In this document: piece by piece, positions 8,634 to 16,703 of the stretch
How positions within the stretch are numbered: the stretch's first letter is position 1
How the letters are laid out: each line of letters opens with the position of its first letter
Source of the DNA: Candidatus Omnitrophota bacterium
GTDB taxonomy: Bacteria > Omnitrophota > Gorgyraeia > Gygaellales > Profunditerraquicolaceae
DNA length: 55,288 bases
NCBI GenBank assembly: GCA_017992455.1
Contig: JAGOOP010000011.1
Location: forward strand, 1 to 55,288
Reading direction: 5' to 3'
Position numbers and translations under genes: made by a program
Notes under the pieces: generated by a model
What the model saw: only the letters and a program-made list of their open reading frames with translations
What the model was told of the DNA's origin: nothing
Database searches by the model: none

Positions 8634-9500
8634 ATGCTGCGAAAGATCAAAGAATTCATCATCGAGAAGCTGATCCTTTTGTGCGGATTGGCTTCTGTTA
8701 TTTTTGTGGCGCTCATCTTTATTTTTCTCCTGAAAGAAGGATTGTCCGTGTTCAAGTTCGTCCGGCCCGGAGAATTCCTGGCGGGCAGGAGCTGGTATCC
8801 TATTTCAGAACCTGCGCAGCTGGGTATCCTGCCTTTGATCCTGGGGTCGCTCTGGGTGACGTTCGGCGCAGCTGTTATTTCAGTCCCCATCGGCGTGGGA
8901 TGCGCAGTCTATATCGCCGAGATCGCTCCGGGCAGGACCAAAGAGGTGCTCAAAGGCGGTATTGAATTATTGGCCGCGATACCGAGCGTGGTGCTTGGGT
9001 TCATCGGCATGGTAACGCTTGTGCCGCTGGTCAAGAACGTGTTCCATCTGTCAACAGGGCTGACCGGCCTTTCAGGTTCTATTATTCTGGCATTCATGGC
9101 AATGCCGACCATTGTTTCCATCGCTGAGGACGCTCTGTATGCCGTACCCAAGTCATACAAAGAAGGCGCGTTCGCCCTTGGCGCCACGCACTGGCAGACG
9201 ATCTGGCGCGTGCTTTTGCCTGCGGCATCGAGCGGCATCGTCGCAGCGGTGATGCTGGGCATCGGCAGGGTGATCGGAGAGACCATGGCGGTCATGATGA
9301 TCACGGGTAATTCCGCAGTCATCCCGCGCGGCCTTCTTGAGCCGCTGCGGACATTGACCGCGACCATCGCAGCGGAAATGGGAGAGGCGGTGGTGGGCAG
9401 CGAGCATTATTTCGCGCTGTTTGCGATCGGCATCATCCTGTTTATCATCAGTTTTGCGGTCAATGTGACCGCGGACCTGTTCCTGCATAAAAATAAATGA
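8634..9500 (+). CDS. pstC: Phosphate ABC transporter permease PstC
   Basis: Inner-membrane permease half of the Pst importer. 288 residues from ATG 8634 (MLRKIKEFIIEKLILLCGL); the longer frame from 8589 would overlap the pstS stop and add a non-hydrophobic leader, so it is not chosen. About six TM helices; the ABC-contact (EAA-type) loop reads YKEGAFALGATHWQTIWRVLLPAASSGI. Also typical are AAIPSVVLGF and RVIGETMAVMMITGN. The gene ends with ATGA shared with pstA, showing translational coupling. Confidence 0.95.
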   Translation: MLRKIKEFIIEKLILLCGLASVIFVALIFIFLLKEGLSVFKFVRPGEFLAGRSWYPISEPAQLGILPLILGSLWVTFGAAVISVPIGVGCAVYIAEIAPGRTKEVLKGGIELLAAIPSVVLGFIGMVTLVPLVKNVFHLSTGLTGLSGSIILAFMAMPTIVSIAEDALYAVPKSYKEGAFALGATHWQTIWRVLLPAASSGIVAAVMLGIGRVIGETMAVMMITGNSAVIPRGLLEPLRTLTATIAAEMGEAVVGSEHYFALFAIGIILFIISFAVNVTADLFLHKNK

Positions 9501-10348
9501 GCAAACATCCTTTACGAACGCAAAAAATCGCTTTTTTCTTCCTTTTGCTTTCGACATTGCTGATCATCATCCCGGTCGGCCTGGTCGTTGTCGTTATTAT
9601 CCAGAAAGGCTGGCCTGCAATAACCTGGCAGTTTTTGTCAGAGATGCCGCGCCAGGGCATGCGCGCAGGCGGCATATTCCCCGCGATCGTCGGAACGCTG
9701 TATCTGGTAACCGGCGCTATTGTATTCGCTTTGCCCATCGGGCTGTTTGCAGCGATATACTTGAGCGAATACGCAAAAGACAATATGCTCACGCGCACGA
9801 TCAAGCTGGCCATCGTGAACCTTGCCGGCGTGCCGTCGGTCGTTTACGGCCTGTTCGGCCTTGCGTTGTTCGTTGTATTTTTCAAGTTCGGGGCATCGAT
9901 CCTCTCAGGTTCCCTGACCCTGGGCATTATGATCCTTCCTTTGATCATCACTGCGTCGCGCGAGGCGCTTGAGGCAGTCCCGTATTCATTCCGAGAAGTG
10001 AGCCTCTCATTAGGGGCAAGCAAATGGCAGACCATCAGGCATATTGTCCTGCCCAATGCGATTCCCGGCATTATCACCGGCACGATCCTGGGCCTCGGAA
10101 GGGCAGCAGGCGAAACCGCGCCGATCTTATTCACCGTTGCAGCGTTTTATCTGCCGCGCCTGCCGCAGTCGATATTCGACCAGGCAATGGCATTACCGTA
10201 TCATCTGTATGTCATCTCGACACAGGTTCCCAATGTCGATGAAAAGGTCCGCTATGGCACAGCGCTGGTGCTTCTGGTCATGGTGTTGTTCATGAACCTT
10301 GTGGCGATCATCATACGGTATCAATTCAGGAAGAAAAAGAAATGGTGA
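9497..10348 (+). CDS. pstA: Phosphate ABC transporter permease PstA
   Basis: Second permease half of the Pst importer, 283 residues, six TM helices. Motifs: NLAGVPSVVYGLFGL, the EAA-type loop FREVSLSLGASKWQTIRHIV and GRAAGETAPILFT. Starts inside the ATGA overlap with pstC and overlaps the next gene by 7 bp. Nothing unusual in length. It should pair with PstC on one face and with the two different ATPase subunits encoded downstream on the other. Confidence 0.95.
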   Translation: MSKHPLRTQKIAFFFLLLSTLLIIIPVGLVVVVIIQKGWPAITWQFLSEMPRQGMRAGGIFPAIVGTLYLVTGAIVFALPIGLFAAIYLSEYAKDNMLTRTIKLAIVNLAGVPSVVYGLFGLALFVVFFKFGASILSGSLTLGIMILPLIITASREALEAVPYSFREVSLSLGASKWQTIRHIVLPNAIPGIITGTILGLGRAAGETAPILFTVAAFYLPRLPQSIFDQAMALPYHLYVISTQVPNVDEKVRYGTALVLLVMVLFMNLVAIIIRYQFRKKKKW

Positions 10349-11088
10349 AGTTCTCCATCGAAGCGCTTGATATATGGTTCGGCAGAACGCAGGCGTTGAA
10401 AAACGTGACCATGCGCATACACGAGAACGAGATATTAAGCGTTATCGGGCCGTCGAACAGCGGAAAGACATCGTTCTTACGCATGCTCAACCGCCTGAAT
10501 GAAGAAAACCCGGAATTTCGCATGTCCGGGGCCGTATCCATGGACGGACGGGATGTGCAGAAGATCGACTGCGAGGTCCTGCGCAGAAAGATCGGCATGG
10601 TATTCGCCCTGCCTCTGCCGCTGCCTTTATCCATCTTTGACAATGTTGCCTACGGGCCGCGCATGCACGGGGTCAGGGGAAAGAAGAAAATAGCCGGGAT
10701 CGTGGAACAGTCGCTCAAGCAGTCGTTCATCTGGGACGAGGTCAAGGACCGGCTGCATACATCGGCGTTCAAGCTTTCAGGCGGCCAGCAGCAGCGTCTG
10801 TGCATTGCGCGCACGCTCGCAGTGGGTCCGGACGTGATTTTGTTCGATGAGCCATGCTCGGGCCTTGACCCTATTTCTACCGCAAAGGTAGAAGAGACCA
10901 TGATGATCTTAAAGAAGGATTATACGATAGTTCTGGTGACCAACAATGTCAAGCAGGCAGCGCGCGTAGGCGACCGGACCGCATTCTTTCTTTCAGGCGA
11001 GCTCGTCGAACTGGACAAAACAGACAAGATGTTCACCGCGCCTTCTGACAAACGCACTGACGGCTACATACGGGGAAAATTCGGATGA
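10342..11088 (+). CDS. pstB: PstB-type ATPase, copy 1 (Q-loop and H-loop residues lost, signature intact)
   Basis: 248-residue ABC ATPase of the phosphate importer. Walker A GPSNSGKT (36-43), signature LSGGQQQR (from 145) and Walker B VILFDEPCSGLDP are intact. The Q-loop, normally VFQKPNPFP, reads VFALPLPLP, so the catalytic-lid Gln is Ala89; the H-loop, normally VTHNMQQA, reads VTNNVKQA, so the switch His is Asn201. Its own nucleotide site should therefore be poor at hydrolysis, while its LSGGQ can complete the site of a partner. It overlaps pstA and is followed with a 4-bp overlap by a second pstB with the complementary defect, so a heterodimer is likely. Family identity is certain; asymmetry of function is inference. 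Confidence 0.93.
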   Translation: MVKFSIEALDIWFGRTQALKNVTMRIHENEILSVIGPSNSGKTSFLRMLNRLNEENPEFRMSGAVSMDGRDVQKIDCEVLRRKIGMVFALPLPLPLSIFDNVAYGPRMHGVRGKKKIAGIVEQSLKQSFIWDEVKDRLHTSAFKLSGGQQQRLCIARTLAVGPDVILFDEPCSGLDPISTAKVEETMMILKKDYTIVLVTNNVKQAARVGDRTAFFLSGELVELDKTDKMFTAPSDKRTDGYIRGKFG

Positions 11089-11873
11089 CGCAGACTGTAT
11101 TGCATACGACGATCAGCAAGCCGGTTATCGAGGCCGGGGGTTTGAACCTGTGGTATGGCGATTTCCAGGCATTAAAAGACGTGAACGCGGCGTTTCGCGG
11201 GAATATGATCACTGCGATCATCGGGCCTTCGGGATGCGGAAAATCCACCATGCTGCGCACGTTCAACCGGATGAACGACCTGGTGGAAGGCGTGCGCACC
11301 AGCGGCCGGATCATGATCGACGGGGTCAATATCATCGGCCCCGATGCCGATCTTATCGATCTTCGCAAAAAAGTCGGCATGGTGTTCCAGCGGCCTAACC
11401 CGTTCCCGCTGTCGGTGAGCGAGAACATCCTGTTCGGTTTGAAAATACACGGCCTGGTCTCTGACCGCAATGAACTCGATGCTGTTGTTGAGAAAAGTCT
11501 CAAGGCTGTGCTTTTATGGGATGACCTGAAGGATAGATTGAGAAAATCCGCGTTGTCATTGTCCCTTGAGCAGAAGCAGAAGCTCTGCATCGCGCGTTTG
11601 ATCGCGGTAAAGCCGGAAGTCCTGTTGATGGATGAGCCGTGCTCAACGCTCGACCCGCAGGCAACCGCCCGGATCGAGGAATTAATGCGTGAGTTAAAAC
11701 GGGATTATACTATAATAATCGTGACGCATAATATGCAGCAGGCAGCGCGGGTATCTGACCAGGCCGGCTTTATGCTGCTCGGAGAAATGATCGAGTTCGG
11801 CGCAACTGCGCAGGTGTTCACCGCGCCCCGGGACAAGCGCACCGAAGATTATATAACCGGACGATACGGATAA
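11085..11873 (+). CDS. pstB: PstB-type ATPase, copy 2 (signature motif degenerate, catalytic residues intact)
   Basis: 262-residue ABC ATPase. Walker A GPSGCGKST, Q-loop Gln102 (VFQRPNPFP), Walker B VLLMDEPCSTLDP and switch His215 (VTHNMQQA) are all canonical. The signature, normally LSGGQQQR, is LSLEQKQK (residues 159-166), so the two glycines that clasp the gamma-phosphate of the partner site are lost. Together with copy 1 this predicts one working site (nucleotide side of copy 2, LSGGQ of copy 1) and one degenerate site. Starts in the ATGA overlap with copy 1; a good AAGGAGTAAAG follows the stop for phoU. The two copies keep shared PstB traits (DEPCS, TAPxDKRT.DYI), suggesting duplication then divergence. 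Confidence 0.93.
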   Translation: MTQTVLHTTISKPVIEAGGLNLWYGDFQALKDVNAAFRGNMITAIIGPSGCGKSTMLRTFNRMNDLVEGVRTSGRIMIDGVNIIGPDADLIDLRKKVGMVFQRPNPFPLSVSENILFGLKIHGLVSDRNELDAVVEKSLKAVLLWDDLKDRLRKSALSLSLEQKQKLCIARLIAVKPEVLLMDEPCSTLDPQATARIEELMRELKRDYTIIIVTHNMQQAARVSDQAGFMLLGEMIEFGATAQVFTAPRDKRTEDYITGRYG

Positions 11874-11889
11874 TCACAAGGAGTAAAGC

Positions 11890-12555
11890 ATGCAAAGACA
11901 TTTTGATGACCAGCTGAAAGACCTGCATCAGGAGATCCTGAAAATGGGCGTTATGACCCAGGAGGCCATATTCCGGTCCATCGAGGCGTTAAAGGCCAGG
12001 GATCGGGCACAGGCAGAGGACGTCATTGCCAATGACAAAAAGATCGACAGCATGGAGAACGCTATCGACGAGCAGTGCATAGATCTTATTGCGCGGAATC
12101 AGCCCATGGCAGGCGACCTGCGGTTCATCGCGACCGCGTTGAAGATCAATGCCGACCTTGAGCGCATTGCGGACCTTGCAGTGGATATCTGCCAGCGGGT
12201 GGTGGAACTTGTCGATAAGCCGCTTTTAAAGCCGCTTATCGATATACCGAAACTTTCCGCCATTGCGCAGAAAATGGTCAAGGATTCCATTGACGCGTTC
12301 GTCAGCAGGGACAGCGTGCTTGCCAAGAACGTGATGCTGTCTGACCCTGAAGCCGATCAGCTTCGCGATAAGGTGCAAAGCGAGCTTATCAACGATTATA
12401 TGGCCAAAGACACGTCTACCGTTGACCGGGCAGTAGCCCTGCTTCTCGTCGCACGCTATCTTGAGCGCATCTGCGACCACGCCACCAACATCGCCGAAGA
12501 CGTCGTCTACATGGTCGAAGGCAAGATCGTCAAGCACCACACCGAGGAACTGTAA
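11890..12555 (+). CDS. phoU: Phosphate transport system regulator PhoU
   Basis: 221 residues, two repeats of a three-helix bundle, each with the metal-binding signature: ERIADLAVDIC (about residue 93 on) and ERICDHATNIAEDVVY near the C terminus. PhoU damps PhoR signalling and Pst transport when phosphate is plentiful. AAGGAG lies 8 nt before the ATG. Last gene of the pst operon, followed after 5 nt by the nested hairpin repeat, which probably ends or stabilises the transcript. Confidence 0.96.
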   Translation: MQRHFDDQLKDLHQEILKMGVMTQEAIFRSIEALKARDRAQAEDVIANDKKIDSMENAIDEQCIDLIARNQPMAGDLRFIATALKINADLERIADLAVDICQRVVELVDKPLLKPLIDIPKLSAIAQKMVKDSIDAFVSRDSVLAKNVMLSDPEADQLRDKVQSELINDYMAKDTSTVDRAVALLLVARYLERICDHATNIAEDVVYMVEGKIVKHHTEEL

Positions 12556-12560
12556 AACAA

Positions 12561-12686
12561 GGGCTAAAAACGGGGTCAGAATTATTTATTTGAGATCGAC
12601 AGAAAGCATGGGGACGGTTCTCTTTGAGAACCGTCCCCATGCTTTCCATCGCGGCAAATAAATAATTCTGACCCCGTTTTTAGCCC
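12561..12686. repeat. Nested double hairpin: family A arms enclosing a family B hairpin
   Basis: Outer arms 12561-12592 and 12655-12686 form a perfect 32-bp inverted repeat of family A. Where other copies have a 19-nt loop, this one holds a second perfect 21-bp hairpin of family B (12602-12622 with 12626-12646, loop TTT; core GGGACGGTTCTC). The left junction AGATCGACAG is shared with the partial copy at 48.7 kb. It fills most of the space between phoU and the nadE promoter. Confidence 0.95.
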
Positions 12687-12692
12687 TTTCCC

Positions 12693-12721
12693 TTGTGAAG
12701 CGCTTGGTTATATGTTATAAT
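12693..12721 (+). promoter_or_regulatory. sigma70-type extended -10 promoter of nadE
   Basis: TTGTGA (12693-12698), 17-bp spacer, TATAAT (12716-12721) preceded by TGT (extended -10). The ATG at 12734 is 12 nt downstream, leaving a leader of about 5 nt and no Shine-Dalgarno sequence. Confidence 0.75.
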
Positions 12722-12733
12722 TTCCCTATTATT

Positions 12734-13450
12734 ATGGAAAAAAGGATCATACTCTGGTTACGCAGGCAGGTCAAGGCAGCGCATGCCCGCGGGGTCGTTC
12801 TGGGCTTGAGCGGCGGCCTGGATTCGTGCGTCACCGCAGTGCTGGCAAAAAAAGCGCTTGGAGCACGGAATGTCCTGGCGCTTCTGATGCCCTGCCACAG
12901 CCACACGCAAGATGCGGCTGACGCAAGGATTGTCGCGCGCAAATTTGGCATTCATACAACGATTGTCGATCTTACAAAGACGTACGATTCCCTGATACGC
13001 GCTTTGCCCGCGGCGGACCGCATGACGCAGGCCAATATCAGGCCGCGGCTGCGCATGATCGCGTTGTATTATTTTGCCAGGAAGATGAATTATCTTGTCT
13101 GCGGCACGAGCAATAAATCCGAAGTAGCCGCAGGGTATTTTACGAAATTCGGCGACGGCGCAAGCGATATCCTGCCTATAGGAAGTTTATTGAAGACCCA
13201 GGTGCGCAAACTCGCCGTTGAATTAGGCATACCGCGGGGAATAATCGACAAAGCCCCGACTGCCGGCCTCTGGCCCGGCCAGACTGATGAAGGCGAAATG
13301 GGCATTACCTATCCTGAACTTGATGAGATCATCAGCAGGATCGAAAAAAAGAAGCCGCAGCGATTGAGCAAAGCGAAAGTGGATAAAGTCAAGAAACTGA
13401 TCCGTTGTTCCGAGCATAAACGCAGGAAGGCGGCTTGTTTTATCCCTTAA
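12734..13450 (+). CDS. nadE: NH3-dependent NAD+ synthetase
   Basis: Amidates nicotinate adenine dinucleotide to NAD+ using ATP and ammonia. 238 residues, the ammonia-only form: no glutaminase domain. Seen: PP-loop SGGLDS (residues 26-31), CGTSNKSE, GYFTKFGDGASDILPIGSL and KAPTAGLWPGQTDEGEMG, all diagnostic of NadE. ATG 12734 is chosen because the promoter -10 box ends at 12721; the longer frame from 12695 would begin inside the promoter. Predicted mRNA is nearly leaderless. Downstream genes (Lrp-type regulator, aminotransferase) follow on the same strand with their own ribosome-binding sites. Confidence 0.93.
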   Translation: MEKRIILWLRRQVKAAHARGVVLGLSGGLDSCVTAVLAKKALGARNVLALLMPCHSHTQDAADARIVARKFGIHTTIVDLTKTYDSLIRALPAADRMTQANIRPRLRMIALYYFARKMNYLVCGTSNKSEVAAGYFTKFGDGASDILPIGSLLKTQVRKLAVELGIPRGIIDKAPTAGLWPGQTDEGEMGITYPELDEIISRIEKKKPQRLSKAKVDKVKKLIRCSEHKRRKAACFIP

Positions 13451-13476
13451 TAGCCGCATAAGACCGGAGGTTTCGT

Positions 13477-13962
13477 ATGGACGAGATATTGGAGATATTG
13501 GAAAAAGACGCGCGCGTGACGCCTGAAGAGATCGCCCGAATGACGAAGAAGAAGGTCGCGGACGTCAAAAAGAAGATCAACCAGTATGAGAAAGACGGCG
13601 TAATACTCAAATATAAGGCGGTCATCAACCGCGAGATAGTAAAGGTGCGCAATGAAGAGGTGCGCGCTCTTATCGAGGTGAATCTTGTGCCGCAGAAAGA
13701 CCTCGGGTTCGATAAGGTCGCGCAACGGATCTATTCATTCCCGGAAGTAGCAAGTTGTTTCCTGGTTTCAGGCACCTATGATCTGTTGTTGATCGTCAGA
13801 GGCCGCGATATCCATACGGTGTCCCGGTTCGTCGCGGAGAAATTATCGCCCATGGAGAATGTCAGGGGCGTGGTCACGCATTTCATGCTCAAAAAATATA
13901 AAGAAGACGGGGTCATGCTCAAGCAGAAGGAAGAGGACAAGCGGATCGCGATCTCGTATTGA
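13477..13962 (+). CDS. Lrp/AsnC-family transcriptional regulator
   Basis: 161 residues: N-terminal winged helix-turn-helix (1-60; LEKDARVTPEEIARM and VILKYKAVIN) and C-terminal RAM ligand-binding domain (about 65-150; VASCFLVSGTYDLLLIVRG). Such proteins form dimers to octamers and respond to amino acids. GGAGG 8 nt before the ATG is a good ribosome-binding site. The next gene, an aminotransferase, starts 5 nt after the stop, so the regulator may control or sense the product of that enzyme. A basic, Lys/Glu-rich C-terminal tail is slightly longer than in Lrp. Confidence 0.92.
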   Translation: MDEILEILEKDARVTPEEIARMTKKKVADVKKKINQYEKDGVILKYKAVINREIVKVRNEEVRALIEVNLVPQKDLGFDKVAQRIYSFPEVASCFLVSGTYDLLLIVRGRDIHTVSRFVAEKLSPMENVRGVVTHFMLKKYKEDGVMLKQKEEDKRIAISY

Positions 13963-13966
13963 AAAG

Positions 13967-15127
13967 ATGAAAAATTATATTTCAAAAACAGTCGAAACAA
14001 TGAAACCGTCAGGCATCAGGGCGTTCTTTGACCTGGTGCTCGGCATGAAGGACGTTATTTCTCTCGGCGTCGGCGAGCCTGATTTTGTCACGCCGTGGGA
14101 GATCCGCGAGGCAGGAATAACGTCGCTCGAGCAGGGTTTTACCTCATACACCTCGAACAAGGGGCTGTTAAAGCTGCGGCTGGCGATCCATAGCTATTTG
14201 AAGAACACCTTCGGGATATCGTATTCGGCAGAGGACGAGATCCTTGTCACCGTCGGCGTGAGCGAAGGCGTTGACCTTGCGCTGCGCGCGATCATGAACC
14301 CCGGGGACAAGATCCTCGTGCCTATGCCAAGTTATGTGTCATACGGGCCCATGACCGAACTTGCAGGCGGCATCCCGGTGTATATCGATACGCGCAAGGA
14401 CGATTTCAAACTGACGCCCCAGAACCTGAAAAAACACATCGATCCGAAGGTAAAGGGGATCATCTTCAATTATCCTGCAAACCCGACAGGCGTGTCCTAT
14501 ACGAGAAAAGAGCTAGAACAGCTCAAGAAAGTGCTCATCGGCCATAAGATTTTATGCATCACCGATGAGATCTATTGCGACCTGACGTATGATTTTACGC
14601 ATACTGCATTCCCGTCATTGCCGGGCGCAAGAGAATATACGCTGTACCTCAACGGTTTTTCCAAGAGCTTTGCAATGACCGGCTGGCGCGTGGGATATGC
14701 GTGCGGGCCGAAGGACCTCATTGCGGCAATGACCAAGATCCATCAGTATACGATCATGTGCGTGCCGATCACCAGCCAGATGGCAGCCTGCGAAGGCCTG
14801 CATTCAAGCCAGCAGTCTGTCGAGAACATGAAGCGCGAATATAAGCGCCGCAGGGAATTTGTCGTCACCCGGCTCAATAAGATCGGGCTCAAATGCCATA
14901 TGCCTCAGGGCGCTTTTTACGCGTTCCCGTCGGTCATGAAGACGGGCATGAACGGCCTTGCGTTCGCGCAGAAGCTTTTGACCGAGCAGAAGGTCGCGGT
15001 CGTCCCGGGCACGGCATTCGGCGACGAATACACGGATAACATCCGCATATCGTACGCGACCGCATTCGAGAAGCTCAAAGAGGCATTGCTGCGCATGGAA
15101 ACGTTTGTCCGGACGCACAGGAAATAG
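13967..15127 (+). CDS. Class I/II (fold type I) PLP-dependent aminotransferase
   Basis: 386 residues, close to the aspartate/aromatic aminotransferase subgroup. PLP is held by Lys233 in NGFSKSFAMTGWRVGY; other motifs are GEPDFVTP (residue ~37), NYPANPTGVSY and the C-terminal FRISYA-like NIRISYATAFEKL containing the alpha-carboxylate-binding Arg. ATG 13967, 4 nt after the Lrp-type stop, is chosen over an in-frame upstream start at 13859 that would read the regulator gene in another frame. Substrate cannot be told from sequence; the tight link to an Lrp-type regulator is common in archaea and anaerobes. Confidence 0.92.
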   Translation: MKNYISKTVETMKPSGIRAFFDLVLGMKDVISLGVGEPDFVTPWEIREAGITSLEQGFTSYTSNKGLLKLRLAIHSYLKNTFGISYSAEDEILVTVGVSEGVDLALRAIMNPGDKILVPMPSYVSYGPMTELAGGIPVYIDTRKDDFKLTPQNLKKHIDPKVKGIIFNYPANPTGVSYTRKELEQLKKVLIGHKILCITDEIYCDLTYDFTHTAFPSLPGAREYTLYLNGFSKSFAMTGWRVGYACGPKDLIAAMTKIHQYTIMCVPITSQMAACEGLHSSQQSVENMKREYKRRREFVVTRLNKIGLKCHMPQGAFYAFPSVMKTGMNGLAFAQKLLTEQKVAVVPGTAFGDEYTDNIRISYATAFEKLKEALLRMETFVRTHRK

Positions 15128-15129
15128 CA

Positions 15130-15867
15130 ATGGCAAAAAAAGCAGCGGCAAAGAAAAAAGAAGACGGGTACCGCATATACCTTGAACAGATCGAGGCGCT
15201 GTCGAAGGTCGCCAATCTTATCGCGTCGGGCATGTATGTTGATGAATTGCTGCGCCTTATCGTGCAGGTCACTGCCGAGGTCATGCATTCCAAGATCTCG
15301 TCGCTTATGATGCTCGATGAGGAGAAGAAGGAACTGGTGATCCGGGCAACACAGTCGGTTTCCGAGGCCTATAACAAGAAGCCGAACATCAAATTAGGCC
15401 AGGGTATCGCGGGCATTGCCGCGCTCGATAATAAGCCGGTCGTGGTCCTTGATCTGCAAAAGGATAACCGGTATCTGAACCAGGATATTGCCAGTGATGA
15501 AGGCCTGGTGTCTCTGGCGAGCGTGCCTCTGGCAGTCAAGGGCAGGGTCATCGGCGTTTTGAATTGTTACACGTCAAAGAAACACGAGTTCTCCAAGACC
15601 GAGCTTAATATATTGACTGCGCTGGCGAACCAGGCAGCGCTTGCGATCGAGAATGCGGAACTGGTCGTGCGCGCGCGCAGCGCAGAAGAGGCATTGCAGA
15701 CGCGCAAGCTCGTCGAGCGCGCGAAAGAGATCCTTTCCCTTGAGGCAAATATCCAGTCTCAGGAAGCATACCGGCTCATCCAGAAGCAGAGCATGGACAC
15801 CCGCAAATCAATGCGCGACATCGCCGAAGCGATCATCCTCAGCCACGACCTCAAATCCAAGCGTTAA
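15130..15867 (+). CDS. GAF-ANTAR domain antitermination-type regulator
   Basis: 245 residues. A Lys/Ala-rich start, a GAF sensor domain (about 20-185) and a C-terminal ANTAR domain (about 188-240) with RKLVERAKEIL, EAYRLIQKQSMD and RKSMRDIAEAII, which match the three-helix RNA-binding motif. ANTAR proteins bind paired hexaloop hairpins and prevent transcription termination, classically in nitrogen and ethanolamine metabolism. Starts 2 nt after the aminotransferase stop, so it is in the same operon. No clear dual-hexaloop RNA target was found nearby, so its regulon is unknown. No receiver domain or phospho-acceptor is present; the signal should be a GAF ligand. Confidence 0.9.
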   Translation: MAKKAAAKKKEDGYRIYLEQIEALSKVANLIASGMYVDELLRLIVQVTAEVMHSKISSLMMLDEEKKELVIRATQSVSEAYNKKPNIKLGQGIAGIAALDNKPVVVLDLQKDNRYLNQDIASDEGLVSLASVPLAVKGRVIGVLNCYTSKKHEFSKTELNILTALANQAALAIENAELVVRARSAEEALQTRKLVERAKEILSLEANIQSQEAYRLIQKQSMDTRKSMRDIAEAIILSHDLKSKR

Positions 15868-15872
15868 AAATC

Positions 15873-15912
15873 GGTGTCAGACACAATTAAAAGTGGATAA
15901 CTCTGTGGATAA
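15873..15912. repeat. Repeat remnant with GTGTCAGACAC palindrome and DnaA-box-like nonamers
   Basis: GTGTCAGACAC palindrome (15874-15884), then AGTGGATAA (15892-15900) and TGTGGATAA (15904-15912), the latter a perfect DnaA box on the complement. The whole arrangement resembles the element at 47510-47549. It lies in the short gap between the GAF-ANTAR and TPR genes. Confidence 0.6.
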
Positions 15913-15930
15913 GCAGAACGGGATAACGAA

Positions 15931-16593
15931 ATGATACATAAAGTTTTTTGGGCAGTGATCGCGGCGATCGTGTTTACAGGCAATATCGCGTTTGCTGAAA
16001 CAATCGTTTTGAGATCTGGCAAGAGGATCGAGGCCAAGATCCTCGAAAAGACAAAAGAATATATCAAGATTGATTATAAGCCGAGCCCGCTTTACTACAA
16101 CTGGGACAGTATTGATACGATCGACGGACAGCCGGTGCCGGGCAGAAAGCCCAGGGCCGCGCCGCTGCCGGTCCAGCCTGAAGCAGCAGCGCCGGCATCC
16201 TCACCTGCGGGGAATGAGCAGATGCAGTCATTGCTGGATGCCAAAGATAAAGAGATCGAGTCTTTGCGGACCCGGCTTAAAGAGGACCAGAAGATCCGGG
16301 AAGATCTTGACAGATTGAAGCAGGCTTATATGAGGCTGCAGGCGAAATATTTCAATAATCTCGGCGGGACATTTTTGTACGAAAAGGAATTCGACAGGGC
16401 TGCGCACGCGTTCCAGGAAGCGCTGGACATCGACCCCTGGAACCCGGAGGCGTGTTTCAACCTGGGCATGCTCAACGATGAATATCTCAAGGACGCAAAA
16501 GCGGCTGTTGCATTCTACGAGCGGTATCTGGTCCTTGCTCCCAATGCCGAAGACCGGCGGGAGATAGAAGAGCGCATAGCGCAGTTAAAATAA
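15931..16593 (+). CDS. Secreted/periplasmic tetratricopeptide-repeat protein
   Basis: 220 residues with a Sec signal peptide (MIHKVFWAVIAAIVFTGNIAFA, probable cut after FAFA-like NIAFA), a small beta-rich segment (ETIVLRSGKRIEAKILEKT, about 23-65) resembling the surface-exposed 'SH3-like' start seen in many envelope TPR proteins, a Pro/Ala linker, a short coiled coil (about 105-135) and TPR motifs (about 138-215; YLYEKEFDRAAHAFQEALDIDPW and AFYERYLVLAPN). Function is unknown; TPRs mediate protein contacts, here outside the cytoplasm. No ribosome-binding site stands out (GGATAACGAA before the ATG). A hairpin repeat follows 11 nt after the stop. Confidence 0.8.
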   Translation: MIHKVFWAVIAAIVFTGNIAFAETIVLRSGKRIEAKILEKTKEYIKIDYKPSPLYYNWDSIDTIDGQPVPGRKPRAAPLPVQPEAAAPASSPAGNEQMQSLLDAKDKEIESLRTRLKEDQKIREDLDRLKQAYMRLQAKYFNNLGGTFLYEKEFDRAAHAFQEALDIDPWNPEACFNLGMLNDEYLKDAKAAVAFYERYLVLAPNAEDRREIEERIAQLK

Positions 16594-16604
16594 AAGCGTG
16601 GAAA

Positions 16605-16702
16605 GGCTAAAAAAACGGGGTCAGAATTATTTATTTGCCGCTTTGCTCATAGCTAACAAATAAATAATTCTGACCCCGTTTTTTAGCCTCGTTTTTTAGC
16701 CT
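16605..16702. repeat. Hairpin repeat, family A (copy with duplicated arm tip)
   Basis: Arms 16605-16637 and 16657-16688 pair along their length except for one extra A in the left poly-A run; the 19-nt loop (CCGCTTTGCTCATAGCTAA) differs by one base from the copy at 21.0 kb. The outer tip of the right arm (CGTTTTTTAGCCT) is repeated once more at 16690-16702. Sits between the convergent TPR gene and mutL, 1 nt from the mutL stop, so it can serve both as a bidirectional terminator. Confidence 0.95.
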
Positions 16703-16703
16703 T

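Noticed and set aside
10342-11873. One of the two pstB genes as a pseudogene
   Set aside because: Both frames are intact, tightly overlapped in the operon, and the changes are confined to complementary motif positions.
15873-15930. Chromosomal replication origin, from clustered DnaA-box-like nonamers
   Set aside because: Only two boxes, no AT-rich unwinding region, no dnaA/dnaN nearby, and the sequence recurs at 47.5 kb as a repeat.
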